DNA from: Myxococcales bacterium UBA5297
GTDB lineage: Bacteria > Myxococcota > Myxococcia > Myxococcales > UBA5297
Direction: 5' to 3'
Length of the DNA stretch: 27,941 bases
Assembly: GCA_002408385.1 (NCBI GenBank)
Contig: DHSB01000143.1
Span: 10,562 to 38,502 of the forward strand
A program made the position numbers and the translations under genes. Of the stretch, positions 7,715-14,523 are shown one piece after another; within the stretch, counting starts at the first letter, position 1; each line of letters opens with the position of its first letter. The notes below the pieces were generated by a model. That model worked only from the letters and a program-made list of their open reading frames with translations. It did no database searches and had not been told where the DNA came from.

Positions 7715-8811
7715 GGACCGCGAGGCCGAAACGGAGCGAGACCGCCACCTGCGCCTATTGCCCGGAAATGTGCCGCTTTGTCTGCCCTGTCTCCAACGCG
7801 ACCTGCAAGCAGACGCACACGCCGTCGGGCAAGATGAGCCTGCTGCATCTGCAGCGCACCGGGGCGCGCGGCTTCGACGAGGCCGCGGGGGCGGCGCTCT
7901 TCGCCTGCACTGGTTGCGGGCGGTGCACCGCGAGCTGCCGACACTCGGTCGACGTGGCCGCGGCGCTGCTCGAGGCGCGTGCCGAGGTCGTCGACGAGGG
8001 CGAGGCGCCCAAGTCGGTCGACCAGATCCGGGACAGCTTCGCCAAGGCGCGAAACCCCTTCGGCGTCGACCTGGCGGCGCGGGCCCGCGAGATCTCGCGC
8101 GAGACCGAGGGGCGCGCCTATTTCCCGGGCTGCACCGCGATAGCGCGCGAGCCCTCGATTGCCAAGGCCGCCATCGACGCCGCGGCCGGCTTCGGGATAC
8201 GGCTCGCGCTGGGCGAGGCCTGCGCCGACTGCTGCGGCTATCCACTGCTCGCCGCGGGCCTGCGCGCCGAGTTCGTCGAGCACGCCCGCGGGTTCGCGAA
8301 GCGGCTCGAGGGGCACGCCGAGCTGATCGTCGGGGATCCGGGCTGCGCGGTGACGCTGTTGCGCCACTATCCGGAGGCGGGCGTCGAGCTCAAGCCGAAG
8401 ATCGTGCTGCTGCTCGACCTGCTGGCCGACCGGCTCGAATACGCATTCGGCCGCGCGCCGCTGAACCTGAAGCTCTCCTACCACGAGGCCTGCAAGCTTG
8501 GCCGGGAGCTTGGCCGACGCGAGGGACCGCGCCGATTGCTGCGGGCGGCGGTCGGCAAATTCCACGAGCCGGCGCCGGCCGACGCCGGCTGCGCGGGCGG
8601 CGGCGGACTGCTCGCGCTGACGATGCCCGAGGCGGCCGCGAGGATCGCGACCGAGCAGGCCAAGGCGCACCTCGTGCCCGAGCACCGGATCGTCACCGCC
8701 TGCCCGACCGCTTGCCGCACCTTCCGGCGCGCCGGTATCGACGCGCTCGACCTCTTCACTGTCCTCGCCCGCTGGATAGCCTTCCGCGACGAGGAGGAGG
8801 CGCGCTTCTAG
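7711..8811 (+). CDS. Fe-S oxidoreductase with CCG domains (GlcF/HdrD-like)
   Basis: A 366-aa protein; its GTG start overlaps the preceding stop. Two N-terminal cysteine sets are seen: C14, C17, C21, C25 (CAYCPEMCRFVCP, with one extra residue compared with the classical ferredoxin spacing) and C66, C69, C72, C76 (CTGCGRCTASC). These would hold two [4Fe-4S] clusters. A first CCG domain follows (YFPGC, then CADCCGYP). A second domain (YHEACKLGR, then GCAGGGG, then ACPTAC) has a single Cys where CCG domains usually have a pair. There is no membrane helix. The likely role is to pass electrons from the flavoprotein to quinone or another carrier, as GlcF does. It lies 30 bp before the lipid kinase gene. 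Confidence 0.8.
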   Translation: MRTARPKRSETATCAYCPEMCRFVCPVSNATCKQTHTPSGKMSLLHLQRTGARGFDEAAGAALFACTGCGRCTASCRHSVDVAAALLEARAEVVDEGEAPKSVDQIRDSFAKARNPFGVDLAARAREISRETEGRAYFPGCTAIAREPSIAKAAIDAAAGFGIRLALGEACADCCGYPLLAAGLRAEFVEHARGFAKRLEGHAELIVGDPGCAVTLLRHYPEAGVELKPKIVLLLDLLADRLEYAFGRAPLNLKLSYHEACKLGRELGRREGPRRLLRAAVGKFHEPAPADAGCAGGGGLLALTMPEAAARIATEQAKAHLVPEHRIVTACPTACRTFRRAGIDALDLFTVLARWIAFRDEEEARF

Positions 8812-8841
8812 CGCCGGGCTCCAAGGATTCCGAGGCAGAGC

Positions 8842-9780
8842 ATGGGCGGGCCGAAGACCTTTCTCGTCGTCAACCCCCGCAGCGCCAACGCGGCGACGGG
8901 CCGTCGCTTCTCGGAGATCCTCGCCGCGGTGCGCCGGGCGATCGGGCCTGTCGAATACGCCTTCACCGAGGCCCCGATGCATGCGACCCGGCTCGCCCGC
9001 GGCGCGCTCGAGGCGGGCTTCGACTGCGTGGTCGCGGTGGGGGGCGACGGCACGCTCAACGAGGTGGTCAACGGCTTTCTAGAGGACGGCCATCCCGTGC
9101 GCGAGGAGGCGACGCTCGGGGTGATCCCGCGCGGAACGGGCGGCGACTTTCGCCGGGTCTTCGGCTGGTCGGCGCGGCTGGACGCGGCGGCCGAACGGCT
9201 TCGAGGCGAGGCCTGGAGGCCGCTCGACGTCGGGCGCGTCGAGTTCGTCGGCCACGACGGCGCGAGCGCCTCGCGCTACTTCGTCAACATCGCCTCCGCG
9301 GGGGTCTCGGGGCTTGTCGACTGGGAGGTCAATCGCGCGAGCAAGGCGTTCGGAGGCAGGGTCTCGTTCGCGGTGAGCACCGTCAAGGCGCTGCTCCGGT
9401 ACCACGACGCCAAGCTGCGCCTGTCGCTCGACGGCGGGCCGGCCGCCGAGGTCGAGGCGACGGTGCTCGCCATCGCCAACGGGCAGTACTTCGGCGGCGG
9501 GATGTGGATTGCGCCGGAGGCGCGGCCCGACGACGGAGTCTTCGACATCACGCTCTGGAGTGGCTACCAGTTGCGCGATTTCGTCCTCAGGGCCCCGGAC
9601 ATCTACAGCGGGCGGCACGTCAACCTGCCCAACACCAAGTGCTTCAAAGCCCGCCGTCTGCGCGTGGAGACCGACGAGCGCGTGTTGCTTGATATCGACG
9701 GCGAGCAGCCCGGGCACCTTCCGGCGACGGTGGAGATCCTCCCCGGCGCGCTTCGCCTAAAGGTCGCGCCCGCGGCGTAA
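8842..9780 (+). CDS. Diacylglycerol kinase-family lipid kinase (YegS/DagK-like)
   Basis: A 312-aa protein with ATG 8842 and GAGG 6 nt upstream. It begins with FLVVNPRSANAATG (nucleotide-binding strand and loop), then AVGGDGTLNEVVNGF at 65-79, the hallmark of diacylglycerol and sphingosine kinases, then GVIPRGTGGDFRR. The C-terminal beta-rich half has FFGEE-type elements replaced by IANGQYFGGGMWIAPEARPDDGVFDI, the usual YegS/DagK second-domain motif, and ends with an IDGEQPG element. It phosphorylates a lipid hydroxyl, such as diacylglycerol to phosphatidic acid, at the inner membrane face using ATP. As last gene of the operon it ties the upstream AGPS-like flavoprotein to glycerolipid metabolism. 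A flavoprotein of that type lies next to a diacylglycerol kinase gene in mycobacteria as well (from memory). The exact lipid is unknown. Confidence 0.87.
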   Translation: MGGPKTFLVVNPRSANAATGRRFSEILAAVRRAIGPVEYAFTEAPMHATRLARGALEAGFDCVVAVGGDGTLNEVVNGFLEDGHPVREEATLGVIPRGTGGDFRRVFGWSARLDAAAERLRGEAWRPLDVGRVEFVGHDGASASRYFVNIASAGVSGLVDWEVNRASKAFGGRVSFAVSTVKALLRYHDAKLRLSLDGGPAAEVEATVLAIANGQYFGGGMWIAPEARPDDGVFDITLWSGYQLRDFVLRAPDIYSGRHVNLPNTKCFKARRLRVETDERVLLDIDGEQPGHLPATVEILPGALRLKVAPAA

Positions 9781-9781
9781 A

Positions 9782-9811
9782 TTGACCTTGCGGCTTGGCG
9801 CTTCCTAAGCT
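9782..9811 (+). promoter_or_regulatory. Promoter of the AgmX-tail-like gene
   Basis: TTGACC (9782-9787), an 18-bp spacer and TAAGCT (9806-9811), about 48 bp before the ATG at 9860. It begins 1 bp after the lipid kinase stop codon. Confidence 0.45.
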
Positions 9812-9859
9812 TGCGCGGTGTCCGGGCAGGCGAGGCCGTGCCGCTCGAGTGAGGCGTCG

Positions 9860-10858
9860 ATGTCTATCCTCCGTGGTGCCGTCCTTCTCCTCGTCCTTGT
9901 CCTCTCGCCGCCTGTGGAGGCGTTTGCCCAGAACGCCGTCCCACTTACGAACGAGCAACGGGTGCGCGAGCTCTGCCTTGCCCTGCTGCCGACCGAGCGC
10001 GTGGAGCTCCCGCTCAGCCCCGCGGAGCGCGCCGAGGCGATCGCGAGCTATGAGAGCGAGCGCGAGCGGCTGCGCGCTTCGCGCTTCGCCGTCGAGCTGC
10101 CGTGGGCCGACTTCGCCATCGCCGAGTGGAGCCCGGAGGCGGCGATGGTCAAGATTTCGGCCGAGCGGCCCTTTCGCGTGCTCGAGGGCAAGCTGGTGTT
10201 TTTCGATCTCGATCACGAGCTGCTCGAGCTCGAAGCGGTGCAGGGCAGGGGCGAGCTGCTGCGCGAGGGGCTCTCGAAGGGCAGTCTGACGCTCGGGCTC
10301 GTCTTCCAACCAGCCGAGGAGGACCCCTGTCCCTGCACGATGAGCGTCGCCGGCAATTTTGCGTTGGCGGTCGATTTTCTCTCTGCCGAGCTGCGTGCGG
10401 ACAGCCTCCCGGTGGCCCGGGCGGTGGGCAGGGGCTTTGTGCCCATGTCGAGAGAGAAAGGGGTCGCCTCGGTGGAGATCCGCCCCGTCGATCTGAGCGA
10501 GGGCGCCGCGCCCGCCGCGCTCGTCGCCGCTGTCCAGGCTGCCGAGCGTGAGGTCCTCGGATGCTTCGCCCAGGCCCTCGAGCGCGACAGCACCTTCGAC
10601 GGCGCGCTCGTCCTCGACCTGCGCGCCGATGCCTCCGGGGGCATTGTCGAGCTCTCGGTGCTCGCCGACAGTCTCCAGAACGCCGAGGCGAGCGCCTGCG
10701 TTCTCGCAGCGGTCAAGCGGGTTCAGGGGCCCAAGTCGGCTCACGGCACTCTGGTGATCGAGCTGACCGTCGCCGCCGGGCCGGACAAGAAGGCCGCCGG
10801 ACCCGCAGGCGAAAAGCAAGCCGAGGTCCCGGCCGCGCCGCTTGCGCTCCCCGAGTGA
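9860..10858 (+). CDS. Exported protein with AgmX/PglI-like C-terminal domain
   Basis: A 332-aa protein. ATG 9860 is chosen over the in-frame GTG at 9818 because TGAGG ends 5 nt upstream and the shorter form starts with a clean signal peptide (SILRGAVLLLVLVLSPP, cleavage probable after AFA). Residues about 25-220 form an unrecognised region with a CPC motif in EEDPCPCTM. Residues about 225-305 (REVLGCFAQALERD, FDGALVLDLRADASGGI, then ASACVLAAVKRVQGP) resemble the AgmX/PglI C-terminal domain common in myxobacteria, a TonB-like fold with two conserved Cys. A hydrophilic Ala/Pro/Lys tail closes the protein. It is probably periplasmic. A short hairpin without a T run follows the stop codon. Confidence 0.65.
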   Translation: MSILRGAVLLLVLVLSPPVEAFAQNAVPLTNEQRVRELCLALLPTERVELPLSPAERAEAIASYESERERLRASRFAVELPWADFAIAEWSPEAAMVKISAERPFRVLEGKLVFFDLDHELLELEAVQGRGELLREGLSKGSLTLGLVFQPAEEDPCPCTMSVAGNFALAVDFLSAELRADSLPVARAVGRGFVPMSREKGVASVEIRPVDLSEGAAPAALVAAVQAAEREVLGCFAQALERDSTFDGALVLDLRADASGGIVELSVLADSLQNAEASACVLAAVKRVQGPKSAHGTLVIELTVAAGPDKKAAGPAGEKQAEVPAAPLALPE

Positions 10859-10859
10859 T

Positions 10860-10879
10860 CGCCCGGTTGTGGCCGGGCG
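10860..10879 (+). terminator. Hairpin after the AgmX-tail-like gene
   Basis: A perfect 7-bp stem (CGCCCGG/CCGGGCG) with a 6-nt loop, 1 bp after the stop codon. There is no T tract, so intrinsic termination is uncertain. Confidence 0.35.
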
Positions 10880-10900
10880 AGCAGGGCGACCAAGAGACAG

Positions 10901-10930
10901 AAAAGGCCGCGACTCGGGAGAGTCACGGCC
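10901..10930 (-). terminator. Intrinsic terminator of tRNA-Cys
   Basis: On the minus strand an 11-bp stem (GGCCGTGACTC paired with GAGTCGCGGCC, one wobble) with a 4-nt loop is followed by TTTT. It begins 4 nt after the 3' end of the tRNA. Confidence 0.75.
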
Positions 10931-10934
10931 TCAG

Positions 10935-11005
10935 AGGCGCCACCCAGACTCGAACTGGGGATGAGGATTTTGCAGACCCTTGCCTTACCACTTGGCGATG
11001 GCGCC
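10935..11005 (-). tRNA. tRNA-Cys (anticodon GCA)
   Basis: The minus strand folds as a cloverleaf. The 7-bp acceptor stem is GGCGCCA/TGGCGCC, the D arm is GCC-AAGTGGTAA-GGC, and the anticodon stem is AGGGT/ATCCT with loop CTGCAAA, giving anticodon GCA. The T arm is CCCAG-TTCGAGT-CTGGG. The discriminator base is U, the identity base for cysteine tRNA in bacteria. The 3' CCA is not encoded (CTG follows) and must be added by CCA-adding enzyme. It is a single-gene transcript with its own strong promoter and terminator, and decodes UGC and UGU. Confidence 0.95.
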
Positions 11006-11019
11006 GAAAGAAGGCGCAG

Positions 11020-11048
11020 ATACTAGGGGCGCCTTGCTTACCTGTCAA
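11020..11048 (-). promoter_or_regulatory. Strong promoter of tRNA-Cys
   Basis: On the minus strand TTGACA (11043-11048), a 17-bp spacer and TAGTAT (11020-11025): an ideal -35, ideal spacing and a near-ideal -10. Expected transcription start is about 8 nt before the tRNA 5' end. It is the best promoter match in the window. Confidence 0.8.
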
Positions 11049-11127
11049 CATTTGTAAGATGAGCCCGTCGCCGACCGAGTCGAGGCGAGGCCAGGCGCGC
11101 CGACCCGGTGGTGGAGCAGAGGTTGCC

Positions 11128-11157
11128 TTGATTACCCGGGCGAGCGACGGCTATCAT
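11128..11157 (+). promoter_or_regulatory. Promoter of the TPR protein/kinase operon
   Basis: TTGATT (11128-11133), an 18-bp spacer and TATCAT (11152-11157). The -10 ends 9 nt before the GTG at 11167, so the mRNA would be leaderless or have a few leading bases. It also argues that the TTG at 11128 is a -35 element and not a start codon. Confidence 0.5.
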
Positions 11158-11166
11158 CTGCCGGCC

Positions 11167-12066
11167 GTGACTCGCGAACTCCTTGGAAGCCGCACCCTTG
11201 GCCTGGCCTTGATTCTGGTGGCGAGCGTCGTTGCTCCCGCTCGGGCCGAGGAGCCGCTCGAAGGAAGCTGGGAGTGCCCGCTCGGTGTGATTCGCTTCGA
11301 GCAGGAAGGCGACCGATACACGGGCAGGCTCGTCGACCCGACTCGAGTCTGCAGCTTTGCCAAAGGCAGCGAGCTTGTCCGCGGCCGGCTCGTCGATGGC
11401 CTCTTCACCGGCGAATTCCGGGTCTGTTACCCCGCGGGCTGTCCGCAGCGGGAGGGCTGGGCGCTGATGATGGCGGCTCCCTCGGCTGACGGCGAGAAGC
11501 TCGCCGGCTCGCTCGCTCCGGTAGACGAGGGGTGCCCAGACCTCGTCTTCAATGGTCGCCCCTTCGTCCTCGCTCGCCAGACGGTCCTTCCCCTCGCGGC
11601 CGAAATCGCTCCCAAGTCCGACGGGCAGCGCCACCGCAAGATGCGGCCGGAGGTGTTTCGGCTCTTTCGCGAGGGTCTGGAGCACTCGAGCGCGGGACGC
11701 TACGACGCGGCCCGGGCCAAGTTCGAGTCGGCGGGCCGGCTCGACGCGCGCAACCCCGAGATCCTCAACCAGATCGCCATCACTCATTTCGGACGAGGCA
11801 ACTACGGGCAGGCCGAAAAGCACTATCGCAGGGCGCTCGACGCCGACCCCGAGTTCACCTCCGCCCACTACAACCTGGCCTGCGTCCTTGCCAAGCAGGG
11901 CCGGTCGAAGGAGGCGCTGCGCGCTTTGCGAAGAGCGATCGAGACCGGCTTTGCGGACCCGGGGACGATGGATTCGGACTCGGATCTCGAGGGGCTGCGA
12001 GCCACGGCGGCCTACCAGGAGATTCGCGCGCTCGCGGTAAGGAACAAGGACAGGGCCGGCCGTTGA
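11167..12066 (+). CDS. Exported TPR-repeat protein
   Basis: A 299-aa protein. GTG 11167 gives a typical signal peptide (TRELLGSRTLGLALILVASVV, cleavage probable after ARA) and lies just after a promoter -10. Residues about 28-145 are an unrecognised domain with three spaced cysteines and repeated beta turns (GSWECPLGVIRFEQEGDRYTG, then GEFRVCYPAGC). It resembles small beta-sandwich domains that report on extracellular material, but no family is claimed. Residues about 165-290 are TPR units: FREGLEHSSAGRYDAARAKFE, IAITHFGRGNYGQAEKHYRRAL, YNLACVLAKQGRSKEALRALRRAI. The final ATAAYQEIRAL is a typical closing helix. It is followed after 16 bp by a Ser/Thr kinase gene, so the two are likely cotranscribed and may work in one signalling path. 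Confidence 0.75.
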   Translation: MTRELLGSRTLGLALILVASVVAPARAEEPLEGSWECPLGVIRFEQEGDRYTGRLVDPTRVCSFAKGSELVRGRLVDGLFTGEFRVCYPAGCPQREGWALMMAAPSADGEKLAGSLAPVDEGCPDLVFNGRPFVLARQTVLPLAAEIAPKSDGQRHRKMRPEVFRLFREGLEHSSAGRYDAARAKFESAGRLDARNPEILNQIAITHFGRGNYGQAEKHYRRALDADPEFTSAHYNLACVLAKQGRSKEALRALRRAIETGFADPGTMDSDSDLEGLRATAAYQEIRALAVRNKDRAGR

Positions 12067-12082
12067 GCGGGGGAAGCTACGG

Positions 12083-13012
12083 ATGAGCCAAGGCGGCAAA
12101 CCCGCGACGCGCACCTTCGCGCACTATGAGCTGCAGGCGCTCGTTGGTCGTGGCGGGATGGCCGAGGTCTTTCGCGCGGTCGATCTCGCGGGGCCGCGGG
12201 CAGGACACAAGGTCGCCATCAAGCGCCTGCTGCCCGAGCTGGCGCAGCAGCCGCAATACGTCGAGATGTTCGTCGGCGAGGCGGACCTCTCGCGCATGCT
12301 GCACCACCCGAACATCATCGAGGTCTACGAGGCGGGCACGGTCGGCGAGAAGTACTACATGGTGATGGAGTACATCGACGGGCGCGACCTCGGCCAAATC
12401 CTCAAGCGCTGCCGCGAGCGAAAGATCCTGCTGCCGGTCGACTTCGCGGTCTTCCTCGGGGTCGTTCTACTCGAGGCGCTCGCCTACGCCCACTCGGCAA
12501 GAGGGCCGAGCGGCAAGCCGCTCGGCATCGTGCACTGCGACATCTCGCCGTCGAACCTGTTCATCTCGCGCGTCGGCGAGATCAAGCTCGGCGACTTCGG
12601 TATCGCCAAAGCTCACGCCCGCGACGGGCTCGAAGGCGTGACTCCGGTCTGGGGCAAGGCCTACTATCTGTCACCGGAGGCTCTCGCCGGCCACACCGAT
12701 CAGGCCGCCGACCTGTGGGCAGCCACGGTGACGCTCTACGAGTTGCTGTGCAACGAGCGGCCCTTTACCGGTGCGGATCCCGACCAGGTCTGCCGCGCGA
12801 TCCGCCTCGCCCGCCCCACTTCGCTCTTCGAGAGGCGCCTCGATGTCAGCTCGGAGCTCGACGGGGTGATCATGCGCGGCTTTGCCCGCGACCCGAGCGA
12901 GCGCTATCGCGACGCAGCCAGGTTCGCCGAGGCACTGCGTCCGCACTTCGACGACCTGATCGGCAACCCAATGGCCATCGCCGCTGTCGTCCGCGGGCTG
13001 TTCGGCGCCTGA
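12083..13012 (+). CDS. Hanks-type Ser/Thr protein kinase
   Basis: A 309-aa cytoplasmic kinase made of the catalytic domain alone. In order: glycine loop GRGGMAEV (22-29), VAIK lysine K47, helix-C Glu E66, hinge VMEYIDG, catalytic loop HCDISPSN (151-158), DFG 171-173, activation segment ending LSPE (196-199) and AADLWA. HCD replaces HRD, a change seen in myxobacterial kinases, and keeps the catalytic Asp153 but loses the Arg. This may make activity less dependent on activation-loop phosphorylation. Loop residues include T187. No membrane helix, PASTA, PEGA or TPR segment follows, unlike many relatives. ATG 12083 has GGGGAAG upstream. It should be active, in contrast to the pseudokinase at 3607-4968. 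Confidence 0.93.
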   Translation: MSQGGKPATRTFAHYELQALVGRGGMAEVFRAVDLAGPRAGHKVAIKRLLPELAQQPQYVEMFVGEADLSRMLHHPNIIEVYEAGTVGEKYYMVMEYIDGRDLGQILKRCRERKILLPVDFAVFLGVVLLEALAYAHSARGPSGKPLGIVHCDISPSNLFISRVGEIKLGDFGIAKAHARDGLEGVTPVWGKAYYLSPEALAGHTDQAADLWAATVTLYELLCNERPFTGADPDQVCRAIRLARPTSLFERRLDVSSELDGVIMRGFARDPSERYRDAARFAEALRPHFDDLIGNPMAIAAVVRGLFGA

Positions 13013-13270
13013 TGGGCGCGAAGAGGGGGCGCGAGAGCCTCCCTGACCTCGGGCCTCATCCGGCTTGCCCCCCCCGGGGCCTAGCCTCCCGAGAAGCGAG
13101 GCGAGGATGCGCTGCTCGCCCAGCGTCCGCTTGGCCGACAACAAACTTCGGCGACAGCCTCGGCCATCGCATAGGATTTCGCGCGCCTTTCCGCTGTCCT
13201 CCCGCCGGGCAGGGACAGGGCGCAGCAGGTTTCGAGCTCACAAGGGGAAGAAGAAAACACAGAGGACTGC

Positions 13271-14332
13271 ATGAGAATTGGTTCCAAGAAGCTGGTCGTG
13301 TCTTTGGTCGGTATCCTGGCCCTCGTCGCCTACGCCTGCGGTGAAGACCGGGAAGACGAACCGGGAGAAAACGTCAGGAAGGACGGCGGCGTCTACATTC
13401 CGGACGCGGGCAGCAACCCGACGCTCGACGCCGGCAACACCGAGCAGGACGCGGGCAACCCCGCGCCCGATGCAGGCAACACCACTTCGGACGCCGGCCA
13501 CCAGGGTGCCGACGCGGGCTACCCCCCTGGCACCGAGACCACCGTCCCGGAGATGAATCGGCAGGAGGTCGAGCCGGGCAAGGTGACCTTCAAGGCGATC
13601 GTCGTGTCGCCGCGCATGCGCATCTCAAAGAATACCGACGCCTCGAACCCCGCCGGTCACTACTGCCTCTACGGCACCTTCGTCGCCGACCAGACCGCTC
13701 CCGCCGAGAACAACGGCGTGATGCTCACCTCCAAGAGCACGGTCACCGACGGCATCTGCAACCCCGACTCACAGTTGCACGGTCCCAAGGACAACGACCT
13801 CGCCATCGGCGAGGAGCTTGCGATTCGCGGCTTCTACCAGGAGTACTGCTACCGGGACGGCACGAGCTGTGTGGACAGGGACTCGACCGAAAAGGAGATC
13901 TCGTTCCCGCAGGTCAACGTGAACATGAGTGGGGACGTGGTGCGCACGGGCAACAGGCCTGGCGTGCCGGTCGGGCTGCCTGCCGAGGTCGCCGTCGACG
14001 AGGTGAGCTCGACGGGCTCGGCGACCCCCTACACACTCGGCAGCAAGTGGTGGCAGTACCGCGCGGTGCTCGTCAAGGTCACCGACGTCGACGCCGGCGG
14101 CAACCCCGATACTGGCGGCGACTACTGCGAGTGGACCGTCTCTCCGGCGGGCCAGACCAGCCCCGCCCTGCGCGTAGACGACGGGTTGCTGTTCGGCGGC
14201 GAAGAATGCCCGCATCGGCCCGCGGCGGGCACCCACCTCAGCTCTCTCACCGGCCTTCTCTACTGGACGTACGGCAACTCGAAGCTCTTGCCGCGTTTCG
14301 TGACCGACGCGACGCCGGCTTTGCCCGAGTAG
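13271..14332 (+). CDS. Lipoprotein with Asp-Ala-Gly repeat linker
   Basis: A 353-aa protein with GAGG 5 nt before the ATG. Residues 1-23 are a lipoprotein signal ending VAYAC, so Cys23 would carry lipid. A linker (about 45-87) repeats DAGN-type units about every seven residues, with DAG at 45, 53, 60, 67, 74 and 81; such linkers are typical of myxobacterial surface lipoproteins. The remaining domain (about 95-353) has several cysteines (HYCLYG, GICNPDS, EYCYRDGTSC, DYCEWT, EECPH), probably forming disulfides, and resembles no family I can name. The start region is poorer in GC than neighbours. It is likely anchored in the outer membrane with the domain displayed. It stands alone, between a 258-bp gap and a terminator. 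Confidence 0.8.
   Translation: MRIGSKKLVVSLVGILALVAYACGEDREDEPGENVRKDGGVYIPDAGSNPTLDAGNTEQDAGNPAPDAGNTTSDAGHQGADAGYPPGTETTVPEMNRQEVEPGKVTFKAIVVSPRMRISKNTDASNPAGHYCLYGTFVADQTAPAENNGVMLTSKSTVTDGICNPDSQLHGPKDNDLAIGEELAIRGFYQEYCYRDGTSCVDRDSTEKEISFPQVNVNMSGDVVRTGNRPGVPVGLPAEVAVDEVSSTGSATPYTLGSKWWQYRAVLVKVTDVDAGGNPDTGGDYCEWTVSPAGQTSPALRVDDGLLFGGEECPHRPAAGTHLSSLTGLLYWTYGNSKLLPRFVTDATPALPE
13403..13522 (+). repeat. Degenerate 21-bp coding repeat (DAG linker)
   Basis: Six units encoding Asp-Ala-Gly plus four variable residues, with mostly 21-bp periodicity. The DNA copies differ at many positions, so this is an old, protein-level repeat. Confidence 0.7.
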
Positions 14333-14355
14333 CGCGCCCGCTCACCTTGCAGCAC

Positions 14356-14395
14356 GCGAAGCCCCGTGGCCGGCCGGCCGCGGGGCTTCGCCTTT
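14356..14395 (+). terminator. Terminator after the DAG-repeat lipoprotein
   Basis: An 11-bp perfect stem (GCGAAGCCCCG/CGGGGCTTCGC, 14356-14366 with 14381-14391) and a GC-rich loop that can pair on itself, followed by CTTT. It lies 23 bp after the stop codon. Confidence 0.6.
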
Positions 14396-14523
14396 GGGTG
14401 CGCGCCCCCGTCGTGTGGAGAAGGCGACGCAAACCGCCCGCGGGCGCCAACATGCTCTTGGCTCGCGTCGGGCCCCGGGCCGATACAACGGCTGCGTCTT
14501 CGACCTCCGACCTGGAGCGTTCC

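Noticed and set aside
5138..8811. Calling the flavoprotein, FAD-partner and Fe-S genes glcDEF
   Set aside because: The gene order fits, but the triple-His motif of the first protein and the lipid kinase neighbour make glycolate an unsafe substrate call.
10561..11166. Upstream extension of the TPR protein through the tRNA-Cys gene
   Set aside because: It would run through the tRNA-Cys gene and its terminator on the opposite strand, and lacks coding character.
13065..13087. TTGCCC and TAGCCT as a promoter for the DAG-repeat lipoprotein
   Set aside because: The spacer is 11 bp, far too short; no good promoter was found in this gap.
13403..13522. A CRISPR-like array
   Set aside because: The repeat is 21 bp, lies in frame in a lipoprotein, and is conserved at protein level only.
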